40,567 nucleotides of DNA from Verrucomicrobiales bacterium (GTDB lineage: Bacteria > Verrucomicrobiota > Verrucomicrobiia > Methylacidiphilales > JAAUTS01), in NCBI GenBank assembly GCA_031265105.1, contig JAISDC010000230.1, forward strand, positions 1 to 40,567, in the 5' to 3' direction. Within the stretch, counting starts at the first letter, position 1. Every line of letters begins with the position of its first letter. The notes under the pieces were generated by a model. That model searched no databases. It was not told the DNA's origin and saw only the letters and a program-made list of their open reading frames with translations. This document shows, one piece after another, positions 23,913 through 31,733 of the stretch. A program made the translations under genes and the position numbers.

Positions 23913-24890
23913 CTATTTTCCTTGACTCGCTGGCGCTGACAAGGTCGCGTCACCGTCAGCGGTGGATTTTGCCGGAAAATATTTTTTAATCCATAACAGG
24001 TAGCCGAGCCACAGCACGCTTGAGCCAATGGTGAACCACAAGATTTGATTGCCGCCGAAATGTTGCAGCCCTTGTTCCAGTTGCGCTAATTGCTGTCCGG
24101 TATAACCGGCGGCGCGGTTAAATTCCATCGTGTCGTGACAGATGAACGTCAGCGTGCCGGACACGCCAAAGAATAACACACAGGCGAATGACAGCCACCA
24201 GCCACTGACGGTCAGTCGGTACATTTTCCACGCCGAATAGAGCCAGAGCACGCTCAGTGCGAGAAACAGAACGGTTGCCGAAATGCCGATTAGGATTTGC
24301 CCAAAGAACGGAAACGCCGGGCGAACAAACGCGACTGGCACCAAAGTCATGACACCCAAAATTATGAACAAACAACTGGCGAGCACCGGCAGCGGGCAAG
24401 CGTCTGTCCAACTTGGCGCTGGGTTGCGTGCTTCGCAGGTAGCTTTGACATGCCGGTCGCCGTAGAACCAAACGCCAATGGCGGGAATTATAAAAAAAAT
24501 GGTTGCTTGAATGGCGATAATAATTCCGCCCACAGGTCCCAGTTTAAGCGGGCTTTGCAATAGCATCCAAAGCAGTGAGCCAACAGTCAAAATTCCCATG
24601 ATTAACACGCACCACGCCAGTATCAGCAACAACGCCCGTGCCCAGCGCTGTGCCTTAATAGAACCGATACCCAGCCAGACGAGTGTCACAGTTAAACCGC
24701 TGTATATTGCCAATGTTACGATTAGCATGTTCGAGTTAATTGGCATGCCGCTTTTTTGCGCGTTAAATAATAAACCGCAAATTATTAACATCATGAATAA
24801 CGCGTTCAACACACCCGCCAGAATTTCCAAAATGCCGAACACTATCAGCCAAGCCGAGCGGTCTTTAAACGGAGCTGTCGAGTTTGTCAT
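23913..24890 (-). CDS. Multi-pass membrane protein, unknown function
   Basis: This protein of about 325 residues has roughly eight hydrophobic segments (for example WLIVFGILEILAGVLNALFM, MLIVTLAIYSGLTVTLVWLG, ILAWCVLIMGILTVGSLLWM, LASCLFIILGVMTLVPVAF). It has hydrophilic ends, and RLTVSGWWLS in a loop is motif-encoded. No conserved family is recognised. I prefer the ATG at 24890 over the TTG at 24896. It lies downstream of groEL on the same strand but after a strong terminator, so it probably has its own promoter. GC content is lower than in groEL. Confidence 0.75.
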   Translation of the reverse strand: MTNSTAPFKDRSAWLIVFGILEILAGVLNALFMMLIICGLLFNAQKSGMPINSNMLIVTLAIYSGLTVTLVWLGIGSIKAQRWARALLLILAWCVLIMGILTVGSLLWMLLQSPLKLGPVGGIIIAIQATIFFIIPAIGVWFYGDRHVKATCEARNPAPSWTDACPLPVLASCLFIILGVMTLVPVAFVRPAFPFFGQILIGISATVLFLALSVLWLYSAWKMYRLTVSGWWLSFACVLFFGVSGTLTFICHDTMEFNRAAGYTGQQLAQLEQGLQHFGGNQILWFTIGSSVLWLGYLLWIKKYFPAKSTADGDATLSAPASQGK

Positions 24891-24960
24891 CAGCAATAAA
24901 TAGTCGCTGATGGTGAAATGTCTAGCAATAAATTCGCTGTTAGAGGTAATGGTGCTTCAC

Positions 24961-24992
24961 AAAAAAAGCGCCCCCTTGCGGAGGCGCTTTTT
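24961..24992 (-). terminator. Rho-independent terminator of groESL
   Basis: Read on the minus strand, a GC-rich stem (AAAAAGCGCCTCC ... GGGGGCGCTTTTT, one mismatch, short loop) is followed by a run of T. It lies about 35 bases after the groEL stop. The A-run on the other side makes it potentially active in both directions. Confidence 0.9.
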
Positions 24993-25025
24993 GAATGCAG
25001 CTTGCGCTGACGGTGATGGATTCGC

Positions 25026-26663
25026 TTAGTAATCCATCCCGCCCATGCCGCCGCCGCCCGGAGGCATTGCCGGAGCTTTTTCCTTTTCAGGGGCGTCCGT
25101 GACAATGGCTTCCGTTGTCAACAACAGGCCGCTGATGCTGGCCGCGTTTTGCAGGGCGGTCCGCGTCACTTTCGTCGGGTCCACGACGCCGGCTTTTACG
25201 AGGTCTTCGTATTGCTCGGTGGCCACGTTGTAGCCTTCGGCGCTCTTGCGCTTTTTCACTTCTTGCACGACGATGCTGCCGTCCACGCCCGCATTGTCAG
25301 CGAGGGTGCGGAGCGGTTGCTCAATCGCGCGGTTGACGATTTGCGCGCCGATGAGCTGGTCTTCGTCGGTCAGCTTCAGCGCTTCAATCGCTTTTTGCGC
25401 GCGGATGAGCGCGGTGCCGCCACCGGGGACGATGCCTTCCTCGACCGCCGCGCGGGTGGCGTGCAGGGCGTCTTCGACGCGGGCTTTCTTTTCCTTCATC
25501 TCGGTCTCGGTCGCGGCGCCGACGTTGATGACGGCCACGCCACCGGCGAGTTTCGCCAGGCGTTCTTGCAATTTCTCGCGGTCGTAGTCGCTGGTGGTCT
25601 CTTCAATCTGGCGGCGGATTTGACCCACGCGCCCTTGAATGTCAGCGTTCTTGCCGCCGCCTTCGATGATGGTGGTGTTTTCCTTGTCAATGACGATGCG
25701 CTTGGCTTTGCCGAGGTCGTCGATGCCGGTGTTCTCCAGCTTGATGCCGAGGTCTTCGCTCAGCAGCTTGCCGCCGGTCAGCACGGCGATGTCTTCGAGA
25801 ATCGCCTTGCGCCGGTCGCCGAAGCCGGGGGCTTTGACGGCGGCCACTTGCAGCGTGCCGCGCAGTTTGTTCACCACCAGCGTCGCGAGCGCCTCGCCCT
25901 CGACTTCTTCCGCGATGATGAGCAGCGGTTTGCCGCTCTTGGCGACTTTCTCGAGCACGGGGAGCAAGTCCTTCATGCTGGAGATTTTTTTCTCGTTGAT
26001 GAGGATGTAGGCGTTCTCCAACACGGCTTCCTGCGCCTCGGCGTCGGTAACGAAGTAGGGCGAGAGGTAACCTTTGTCGAACTGCATGCCCTCGACCACT
26101 TCCAGCGAGGTCTCGATGGATTTGGCTTCCTCGACCGTGACGGTGCCGTCTTTGCCGACCTTGTCCAGCGCGTCGGCGATGATTTCACCGACGGTGTGGT
26201 CCCAGTTGGCGCTGACGGTGGCGACTTGCTTGATTTCCTCTTTATCCTTGACTTTCTTGGAAATCTTCGCGAGTTCCGTGACGACGACTTCGACGGCTTT
26301 GTCAATGCCGCGCTTGAGGTCGGTCGGGTTGGCGCCGGCGGTGACGTGTTTCAAGCCGGACTTGTAGATGGCTTCTGCCAACACGGTCGCGGTCGTGGTG
26401 CCGTCACCGGCGATGTCGCTGGTTTTGCTGGCGACTTCGCGGACGAGTTGGGCGCCGATATTTTCATAACGGTCTTCCAACTCGATTTCCTTCGCCACGG
26501 TCACGCCGTCCTTGGTGATGGTCGGTGAGCCGAATTTTTTGTCGAGGACGACGTTGCGTCCGCCGGGACCCATCGTGGCTTTCACCGCGCGGGCGAGTTT
26601 TTCCACGCCGCGCAGGAGACCCTGGCGGGCGGCTTCTTCGAATAATAACTGTTTTGCTGCCAT
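25026..26663 (-). CDS. groEL: Chaperonin GroEL (Hsp60)
   Basis: This 545-residue protein is a full-length group I chaperonin that folds proteins inside a double-ring cage capped by GroES, using ATP. Landmarks are [57 protein letters not shown] (with the ATP-site Asp), [25 protein letters not shown], and the Gly-Met tail [12 protein letters not shown], which is short and ends in Asp-Tyr. groES lies 24 bases upstream on the same strand. The plus-strand open frame of over 450 codons across this gene is a codon-bias shadow. Confidence 0.99.
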   Translation of the reverse strand: MAAKQLLFEEAARQGLLRGVEKLARAVKATMGPGGRNVVLDKKFGSPTITKDGVTVAKEIELEDRYENIGAQLVREVASKTSDIAGDGTTTATVLAEAIYKSGLKHVTAGANPTDLKRGIDKAVEVVVTELAKISKKVKDKEEIKQVATVSANWDHTVGEIIADALDKVGKDGTVTVEEAKSIETSLEVVEGMQFDKGYLSPYFVTDAEAQEAVLENAYILINEKKISSMKDLLPVLEKVAKSGKPLLIIAEEVEGEALATLVVNKLRGTLQVAAVKAPGFGDRRKAILEDIAVLTGGKLLSEDLGIKLENTGIDDLGKAKRIVIDKENTTIIEGGGKNADIQGRVGQIRRQIEETTSDYDREKLQERLAKLAGGVAVINVGAATETEMKEKKARVEDALHATRAAVEEGIVPGGGTALIRAQKAIEALKLTDEDQLIGAQIVNRAIEQPLRTLADNAGVDGSIVVQEVKKRKSAEGYNVATEQYEDLVKAGVVDPTKVTRTALQNAASISGLLLTTEAIVTDAPEKEKAPAMPPGGGGMGGMDY

Positions 26664-26687
26664 AGTGTGTGTTTTCCTTTCTTGAAT

Positions 26688-26984
26688 TTATGCGATTACG
26701 CCGAGGATATCGTCCTCGCGCAAGATGAGATACTTGTCGCCGTCGAGAGTGACCTCGGTGCCGCCGTATTTGCTATACAACACGCGGTCGCCTTTGCTCA
26801 CCTCGAACGGAATGACTTTGCCACTCTCGTCTTTTTTACCAGTACCGAGGGCGACGATGGTGCCTTCCTGCGGTTTTTCCTTCGCGGTATCGGGGATGAT
26901 GATACCGCCCTTCTTCACTTCCTGCTCCTCGATGGGTTCGACCAACACGCGGTCGCCAACGGGTTTGAACTTAATGTTTGCCAT
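26688..26984 (-). CDS. groES: Co-chaperonin GroES (Hsp10)
   Basis: This 98-residue protein caps the GroEL cage. It shows the expected [44 protein letters not shown], including the mobile-loop region ([16 protein letters not shown]), and ends [17 protein letters not shown]. It is the first gene of groESL. No CIRCE inverted repeat (TTAGCACTC/GAGTGCTAA) is seen upstream, so HrcA-type control is not supported. A TTGACT-N17-TAACAA sequence may serve as promoter. Confidence 0.98.
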   Translation of the reverse strand: MANIKFKPVGDRVLVEPIEEQEVKKGGIIIPDTAKEKPQEGTIVALGTGKKDESGKVIPFEVSKGDRVLYSKYGGTEVTLDGDKYLILREDDILGVIA

Positions 26985-27002
26985 AAGTTACTTTTTTCTT
27001 TC

Positions 27003-27031
27003 TTGTTATCGTTAGTTTTTGTTTTAGTCAA
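27003..27031 (-). promoter_or_regulatory. Possible sigma-70-type promoter of groESL
   Basis: On the minus strand, TTGACT (27026-27031) and TAACAA (27003-27008) are 17 bases apart, about 20 bases before the groES ATG. The -35 is good and the -10 weak. The DNA directly upstream is the motif hairpin at 27033-27060, which could isolate this promoter from the KilA-N gene. Confidence 0.35.
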
Positions 27032-27032
27032 C

Positions 27033-27060
27033 ACCAGCGGCAGCGGAGCCGCTGATGGTC
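27033..27060. repeat. Gene-end hairpin, copy 1
   Basis: ACCAGCGGC and GCCGCTGATGGT form the stem around a six-base loop (AGCGGA). The sequence runs into the stop codon of the KilA-N gene, whose TGA lies in GTCACGAAATT. Almost the same sequence follows the next two genes (27969-28000 and 29098-29128). The left arm has lost ATC relative to copy 2. It may terminate the KilA-N transcript. Confidence 0.85.
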
Positions 27061-27919
27061 ACGAAATTATTTGTGGTTTCTCCTTCAATAGTTTCATTCC
27101 TTGGTTTCCCATGAGCGATTTCATTTGTGTAATCGCCACGTTGTTTAATTGTACCAGTCGCTCGCCTTGCGGTAAACTGTGGCGAACGAGCAGGGCGTTG
27201 ACGCTTTCCATGTTTGAGAGCACCACGAGTTGTTCCAACGCGGCGAAGTCGCGGATGTTGCCTTTTTCGCCGGGGTTGTCATCGCGCCATTGCTTCGCTG
27301 TTTTGCCGAACAGAGCCACGTTCAGCAAGTCGGCTTCATTGGCATAGACAGTGCTGATTTGTTTTTTGGTGACGAGTTGCGGGATGATGCATTCCTTGAT
27401 GGCGTCAGTGTGGATGCGGTAATTGATTTTGGAAAGTGTGCGTTGCAAATTCCATTCGAGCGAAAGCCGTTGGTTTTCTTCTCGTTTAAGACGCTTAAAT
27501 TCAGTGACGAGGAAAAGTTCAAATTCCGCCGAAATCCATGCGGCGAATTTAAAGGCAATATCGGAATGGGCAAATGTACCTCCACCATAGCGACCTGACT
27601 TTGAAATCAAGCCAATGGCATTGGTTTCGCTAATCCATTTTTGCGGTGACATCCAAAAATGTGGTTTGGCGGACTCATTTTTAAACCCCTCATAAATGTG
27701 GGGTTTAAAATTTGGGTTGTTTAGCTTTTCCCACAACCCGATATACTCAATCGTGCTGTAGGTGCGAAGCCAAAGGCTGATAACCTGCGACGGACTTTCG
27801 TCGTTGCGGTATCTTGCCATGTCGGTGAGCGAAATATAATCTTCCTTCTCTTTTGAGAACAAGACTATTTTCGTCCCCTGCACAGTTATGGTTTCCTTCT
27901 TCGCCACATTATTCTCCAT
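27059..27919 (-). CDS. KilA-N domain protein
   Basis: This protein of about 286 residues has an N-terminal KilA-N-type DNA-binding domain: DYISLTDMARYRND...VISLWLRTYSTIEYIGLWEKLNNPNF, then KWISETNAIGLISKSGRYGGGTFAHSDIAFKFAAWIS. A charged helical C-terminal region (LVTEFKRLKREENQRLSLEWNLQRTLSKI) follows. The domain is typical of phage and mobile-element regulators and also appears as chromosomal orphans. I prefer the ATG at 27919; the open frame extends seven codons upstream into a perfect palindrome (27928-27955), which looks like an operator. GC is lower than in groESL. The position beside YhcG suggests an acquired defence or regulatory block. Confidence 0.85.
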   Translation of the reverse strand: MENNVAKKETITVQGTKIVLFSKEKEDYISLTDMARYRNDESPSQVISLWLRTYSTIEYIGLWEKLNNPNFKPHIYEGFKNESAKPHFWMSPQKWISETNAIGLISKSGRYGGGTFAHSDIAFKFAAWISAEFELFLVTEFKRLKREENQRLSLEWNLQRTLSKINYRIHTDAIKECIIPQLVTKKQISTVYANEADLLNVALFGKTAKQWRDDNPGEKGNIRDFAALEQLVVLSNMESVNALLVRHSLPQGERLVQLNNVAITQMKSLMGNQGMKLLKEKPQIIS

Positions 27920-27927
27920 TGCCAACT

Positions 27928-27955
27928 TTAAAGTGGTCAAATTCGACCACTTTAA
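27928..27955. promoter_or_regulatory. Perfect 11-bp inverted repeat, candidate operator
   Basis: TTAAAGTGGTC (27928-27938) and GACCACTTTAA (27945-27955) are exact complements around AAATTC. The site lies eight bases before the chosen start of the KilA-N gene, on its upstream side. That suggests autoregulation by the KilA-N protein. GACCACTTTA recurs once at about 31640-31649, upstream of dnaK. Confidence 0.6.
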
Positions 27956-27968
27956 TTTTTCTTCTTAT

Positions 27969-28000
27969 CACCATCAGCGGCAACGGAGCCGCTGATGGTC
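27969..28000. repeat. Gene-end hairpin, copy 2 (perfect)
   Basis: ACCATCAGCGGC (27970-27981) and GCCGCTGATGGT (27988-27999) make a perfect 12-bp stem with loop AACGGA. It follows the YhcG gene (minus strand, stop at 28028) and precedes the KilA-N gene. The arms are an A-for-G variant of the window motif CCGCTGACGGTGA. Confidence 0.92.
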
Positions 28001-28027
28001 ACGAAATTTGTTTTTATTTTTACAAAA

Positions 28028-29074
28028 TTATTTTTCCTTGTTGCTCAGTTTAGTGGTTTGCTCCGCCAGTTCAATCGCCTGCTGTAATTTTTGCTCCAGT
28101 AATTTTTTTTCCGGCAACTGCGTCATGTATTCCGCCACTTTGATTTGTCCGGGATGGTCGAGCAGCAAATAGTTGATTTGCTCAGGCGATTTTTCGCTGC
28201 ACAAAATCAACCCCACGGGCGGGTTCTCGCCCTCCCTCAAATCGTTGCGTTCGAGCCAGCGCAAGTACAATTCCATTTGCCCCTTGTAATCGGCTTTGAA
28301 TTTTCCGAGCTTCAAATCAATCGCCACCAAACACCGCAAGCCGCGATGATAAAACAGCAAATCCAGGTAATAATCTTCATTGTCAATGACAAGTCGTTTT
28401 TGGCGGCCGACAAAGGTGAAATCCGCGCCCATTTCCACGATGAAATTTTGCAGGTTCCGCAAAATAGACGACTCCAAATCTTTCTCGCTGAAGGTGTCTT
28501 TTAAGCCTAGAAAATCGAGGAAATAGGGGTCGCGGAAAACCAAATCAGGCGTGAGTTTTTTCTCATTTTTCAGCGCAGCCAAATCATTGGTGATGGTCAG
28601 CGCCGGTTTTTTGCTAATCGCCGTCCGCTCGTAAAGCATACTGTCCACGCGCTCTTGCAACGTGCGAACACTCCAATGTTCGTGAATGCACATTTGCGTG
28701 TAAAAGTCACGTTTTAGGCTGTCTTCGATGTAAATGAGGTTGCGGATGTGTGTCCAGGTCAATTGTGCACTCAGTGAGTGCACAATTGGCTCTTCTAGAA
28801 CTAACTCATTGAACCTAATGAAGTTATGTAAATTTCTTTTTGAAAAACCCTGGCCGTAACGACGGGTTAGTTCCGCGCTCAACTCTTTGATAACGGTCTT
28901 GCCATAATCAGCTTTTTCGTGCTTCAAAACGCGGTCATTTATCTGCTTACCGATATGCCAATACAAAACCGTCAATTCACTGTTGACCGTAACGGCAACT
29001 TTGCGCCGCGCGCTGTCAATCAGCGAAACGATGGACTGAAGCAATTCGCTTCCGGTTGTTTGTATCTGGCTCAT
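28028..29074 (-). CDS. YhcG/DUF1016 PDDEXK nuclease-like protein
   Basis: This 348-residue protein has the DUF1016 N-terminal domain (VNSELTVLYWHIGKQINDRVLKHEKADYGKTVIKELSAELTRRYGQGFSKRNLHNFIRF, then LTWTHIRNLIYIEDSLKRDFYTQMCI). A C-terminal PD-(D/E)XK domain follows: FVGRQKRLVIDNEDYYLDLLFYHRGLRCLVAIDLKLGKFKADYKGQMELYLRWLE, with the D...DLK catalytic core. The family is common near mobile elements and restriction systems; its cellular role is not settled to my knowledge. It lies between the KilA-N gene and a small membrane gene, all minus strand, each trailed by the same hairpin. GC is lower than in neighbouring dnaK. Confidence 0.93.
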   Translation of the reverse strand: MSQIQTTGSELLQSIVSLIDSARRKVAVTVNSELTVLYWHIGKQINDRVLKHEKADYGKTVIKELSAELTRRYGQGFSKRNLHNFIRFNELVLEEPIVHSLSAQLTWTHIRNLIYIEDSLKRDFYTQMCIHEHWSVRTLQERVDSMLYERTAISKKPALTITNDLAALKNEKKLTPDLVFRDPYFLDFLGLKDTFSEKDLESSILRNLQNFIVEMGADFTFVGRQKRLVIDNEDYYLDLLFYHRGLRCLVAIDLKLGKFKADYKGQMELYLRWLERNDLREGENPPVGLILCSEKSPEQINYLLLDHPGQIKVAEYMTQLPEKKLLEQKLQQAIELAEQTTKLSNKEK

Positions 29075-29097
29075 TTTTTAATCAATTTTTTCTTGTC

Positions 29098-29128
29098 ATC
29101 GTCAGCGGCAGTGGAGTCGCTGAGGGTC
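29098..29128. repeat. Gene-end hairpin, copy 3
   Basis: CAGCGGC and GTCGCTG form a shorter, imperfect stem around AGTGGA, in the same context as copies 1 and 2 (CTTGTCATCGTCAGCGG ... GGTCACGAAATT). It follows the small membrane protein gene (stop at 29135) and precedes the YhcG gene. Confidence 0.85.
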
Positions 29129-29134
29129 ACGAAA

Positions 29135-29359
29135 TTATTTTTTGTTTTTGTCACGTAAATATCCTTCAAATATCTCGGTTATGTTCCTGCCAATAAGCAC
29201 CGCCGACGCCAAAATGCTTATGCTAACCATTATTCCGACACAGGCTAACAGTGGATTACTTCGCCATGCCGTAACCCATGCAAACATAAAACTTCCTCCC
29301 ATGGCAAAAGCTCCAGATATTACCAGCCATTTCATAAACTTTGAGTTTTGAATGTTCAT
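29135..29359 (-). CDS. Small two-helix membrane protein
   Basis: This protein of about 74 residues (start at ATG 29359) has two hydrophobic helices (KWLVISGAFAMGGSFMFAWV and LLACVGIMVSISILASAVLIG) and a charged end (RNITEIFEGYLRDKNKK). It is not recognised. It is the third member of the hairpin-trailed block; a further in-frame ATG at 29377 is possible. Its position directly upstream of YhcG suggests shared transcription. Confidence 0.6.
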   Translation of the reverse strand: MNIQNSKFMKWLVISGAFAMGGSFMFAWVTAWRSNPLLACVGIMVSISILASAVLIGRNITEIFEGYLRDKNKK

Positions 29360-29416
29360 TTTTTGTCCGCTAATCATGCTACTAGCTTTTGATTTGCGTG
29401 ATTAGCGGACTCTTGG

Positions 29417-31360
29417 TTATTTCTTCTTATCATCATCCACAATCTCCGCGTCAATCACATCATCGTCAGCGGACTTCGCCGACTGCGGCTCACCGTCAGC
29501 GGGCGCGGCACCGGCAGCGGCACCGCCATGTTGCGCGTTCACATTCGCGGACGCTTGCTTGTACAACTCCGTCGAAACCTCCTGAATCTTCACCGTCAGC
29601 GCCTCGGTCGCCGACTTGATAGCGTCGCTGTCCTCACCCTTGAGAGTCTCGCGCAACTTGCCGACCAAATCCTCAACAGCCTTCTTGCCGTCCTCGCCAA
29701 TCTTGTCACCATTATCCTTCACCAACTTCTCCGCCTGGAACGCCAAGTTGTCGCCCTGATTGCGAATCTCCACCTTCTCCTTCGCCTTCTTGTCATCCTC
29801 AGCGTGCGCCTCGGCCTCCTTCACCATCCGCTCAATCTCGCTCTTGTCCAACCCGCTGCTGCCGGTGATGGAAATCTTCTGCTCCTTGTTCGTCCCCAAA
29901 TCCTTGGCGCTGACGTTGAGGATGCCGTTGGCGTCAATGTCAAACGTCACCTCGATTTGCGGCACCCCGCGCGGCGCCGGCGGAATGCCATCCAGATGAA
30001 ACTTGCCCAGCGACTTGTTATCGCGCGACAACGGCCGCTCGCCCTGCAAAATGTGAATTTCCACGCCCGGCTGACTGTCCGACGCCGTGCTGAACACATT
30101 GTTCTTCTTGGTCGGAATCGTCGTATTGCGCGGAATCATCGGCGTCGACTGGCCGCCTAACGTCTCAATACTCAGCGTCAGCGGCGTCACATCCAGCAAC
30201 AACACATCATCCACCTCGCCGCGCAACACACCGCCCTGCACCGCCGCGCCAATCGCGACCACCTCGTCCGGGTTCACGCCCTTGTGCGGCTCCTTGCCCA
30301 CGATGCGCCGCGCGATTTCCAAAATCTTCGGCATCCGCGTCATGCCGCCGACCAGCACCAATTCATTGATGCCACTGGCAGCGAGCTTCGCGTCGCGCAA
30401 ACACGCCTCGACCGGCTTGATGGTTCGCTCCGCCAGCGCCTCGGTCAGTTGCTCCAACTTCGCGCGCGTCAGCTTCAGTTGAATATGCTTCGGCCCGGTC
30501 TGGTCCGCCGTGATGAACGGCAAATTAATCTCGAACTCCTGCGACGACGACAGCGCGATTTTCGCCTTCTCCGCCTCCTCCTTGATGCGCTGCATGGCGT
30601 CCGACTGACTGTGCAAATCAATGCCGCTGTCCTTCTTGAACTCGCTGACGATGTGGTCAATCAGCGCGTTGTCCCAGTCATCGCCGCCGAGATGCGTGTC
30701 ACCGTTAGTGGCCAGCACCTCGAACACCCCGTCAGCGATGGACAACGCCGAAATATCGAACGTCCCGCCGCCGAGGTCATACACCGCGATTTTCTCATCC
30801 TTGGTCTTTTCGAGACCATAAGCCAACGACGCCGCCGTCGGCTCATTAATAATCCGCAACACCTCAAGCCCGGCAATCTTCCCCGCATCCTTCGTCGCGT
30901 GCCGCTGACTATCATTAAAATAAGCGGGCACCGTAATCACCGCCTGCGTAATCTTCTCGCCCAATTTCGCCTCAGCATCAGCCTTCAACTTGGACAAAAT
31001 AAAAGAAGAAATTTCCTCCGGCGTATAAACCTTCGCCTCCCCGCTGACCGTGACCTCCACCGCCGCCGCCCCATTCTTCCCCTCGACGACCTTATACGGC
31101 AACCGTTTAATCTCCTCCCCAATCTCCGAAAACTTCCGTCCAATCAACCGCTTCACCGAAAAAACCGTATTTTTTGAATTCGTCACCGCCTGACGTTTCG
31201 CCGCCTGTCCGACGAGTCGTTCCCCATTCTTAGTGAACGCCACCACCGACGGCGTAGTCCGCGCCCCCTCGGCATTCTCAAGAACGACCGCCTTCCCACC
31301 CTCCATAACCGCCATGCACGAATTAGTCGTGCCCAAATCAATACCCAAAACTTTACTCAT
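29417..31360 (-). CDS. dnaK: Chaperone DnaK (Hsp70)
   Basis: This 647-residue Hsp70 binds exposed hydrophobic peptides in an ATP cycle. The ATPase domain shows [71 protein letters not shown] and [11 protein letters not shown]. The peptide-binding domain begins with [17 protein letters not shown], and the lid ends in a charged tail ([16 protein letters not shown]). The start at 31360 follows AGGAG at good spacing. Neither dnaJ nor grpE is adjacent. The upstream region has a near-perfect sigma-54 site (31411-31425) instead of an obvious heat-shock promoter, and a hairpin lies in the leader. Confidence 0.99.
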   Translation of the reverse strand: MSKVLGIDLGTTNSCMAVMEGGKAVVLENAEGARTTPSVVAFTKNGERLVGQAAKRQAVTNSKNTVFSVKRLIGRKFSEIGEEIKRLPYKVVEGKNGAAAVEVTVSGEAKVYTPEEISSFILSKLKADAEAKLGEKITQAVITVPAYFNDSQRHATKDAGKIAGLEVLRIINEPTAASLAYGLEKTKDEKIAVYDLGGGTFDISALSIADGVFEVLATNGDTHLGGDDWDNALIDHIVSEFKKDSGIDLHSQSDAMQRIKEEAEKAKIALSSSQEFEINLPFITADQTGPKHIQLKLTRAKLEQLTEALAERTIKPVEACLRDAKLAASGINELVLVGGMTRMPKILEIARRIVGKEPHKGVNPDEVVAIGAAVQGGVLRGEVDDVLLLDVTPLTLSIETLGGQSTPMIPRNTTIPTKKNNVFSTASDSQPGVEIHILQGERPLSRDNKSLGKFHLDGIPPAPRGVPQIEVTFDIDANGILNVSAKDLGTNKEQKISITGSSGLDKSEIERMVKEAEAHAEDDKKAKEKVEIRNQGDNLAFQAEKLVKDNGDKIGEDGKKAVEDLVGKLRETLKGEDSDAIKSATEALTVKIQEVSTELYKQASANVNAQHGGAAAGAAPADGEPQSAKSADDDVIDAEIVDDDKKK

Positions 31361-31375
31361 AAAATAAACTCCTAT

Positions 31376-31392
31376 AGCCGTAAGAAACGGCT
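31376..31392 (-). promoter_or_regulatory. Leader hairpin of dnaK
   Basis: AGCCGT and ACGGCT pair around AAGAA, a perfect six-base stem between the predicted sigma-54 start point (about 31399) and the AGGAG ribosome-binding site. It could protect the 5' end or affect translation. Confidence 0.5.
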
Positions 31393-31410
31393 GTTGTTGC
31401 CTACTATATC

Positions 31411-31425
31411 GCAAATGGCGTGCCA
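31411..31425 (-). promoter_or_regulatory. Sigma-54-type promoter upstream of dnaK
   Basis: Read on the minus strand, the site is TGGCAC-GCCAT-TTGC, an exact match to the -24/-12 core TGGCAC-N5-TTGC, within TTGGCACGCCATTTGCG. The predicted start point is about 31399, giving a 39-base leader. Sigma-54 promoters need an activator of the NtrC family; one such protein is encoded at 5048-6232. A sigma-54 promoter for dnaK would be unusual. Confidence 0.65.
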
Positions 31426-31733
31426 AGGTTGGTTTGAGAAAATAACGCTGATAATCAACATGTTATGAAATTCATGGCAAAATCCAAGTGCGACAATAAT
31501 AACGCACAAGAGACATAATGACCCTTTTAATAAGAGATGTACCTAACTCACGCACCCATTAAAGGGTGCGACCATAAATAAGACAATTTCCTTACTTAAA
31601 CCATTGTTTCAACTCACACATCCACGAAGGATATGACTTGACCACTTTAGCAGTTTTTTTTCAAAGGCAAGCGCCGAAATCTTATTGATAAATCGTCTGA
31701 TTTTTGTTTAATGGATTAAGGAAGGATAAGTAA
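31426..31733. other. AT-rich non-coding stretch upstream of dnaK
   Basis: No gene is seen over about 300 bases. It holds a two-repeat CRISPR-like remnant (31541-31637), a GACCACTTTA match to the KilA-N operator arm at 31640-31649, and a possible activator region for the sigma-54 promoter. The strong fall in GC against dnaK suggests imported DNA next to the IS5-type element. Confidence 0.6.
31541..31637. CRISPR. Two-repeat CRISPR-like remnant, type I-C-like repeats
   Basis: Two 32-base units lie at 31541-31572 and 31606-31637, separated by 33 bases. Both share AACTCAC in the 5' half, an inner stem, and end in GAC. The first has a perfect 7-bp stem CGCACCC/GGGTGCG. The second has a matching but different stem (CACATCC/GGATATG, 6 of 7 pairs) and begins GTTTCAACTCAC, very like type I-C repeats (GTTTCAATCCACGC). 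The spacing and sizes fit a CRISPR unit. The repeats differ at many positions, there is no third copy, and no cas gene is in the window, so this would be a decayed array. Confidence 0.45.

Noticed and set aside
25149-26528. Open plus-strand frame of over 450 codons across groEL
   Set aside because: It is the mirror of the strongly biased groEL codons. The translation is low-complexity and matches no family, and groEL itself is certain.
26985-27060. CIRCE element before groES
   Set aside because: TTAGCACTC-N9-GAGTGCTAA is not present. The inverted repeat there is the gene-end hairpin.
27033-29128. Integron attC sites
   Set aside because: The sites trail each gene like attC, but they lack the RYYYAAC/GTTRRRY cores, are too short and too symmetrical, and no integrase gene is seen.
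31638-31733. Third CRISPR repeat downstream
   Set aside because: At the expected spacing (about 31671) there is no AACTCAC or matching stem. The upstream position is also unconvincing: only GTGCGAC at 31488-31494 matches.
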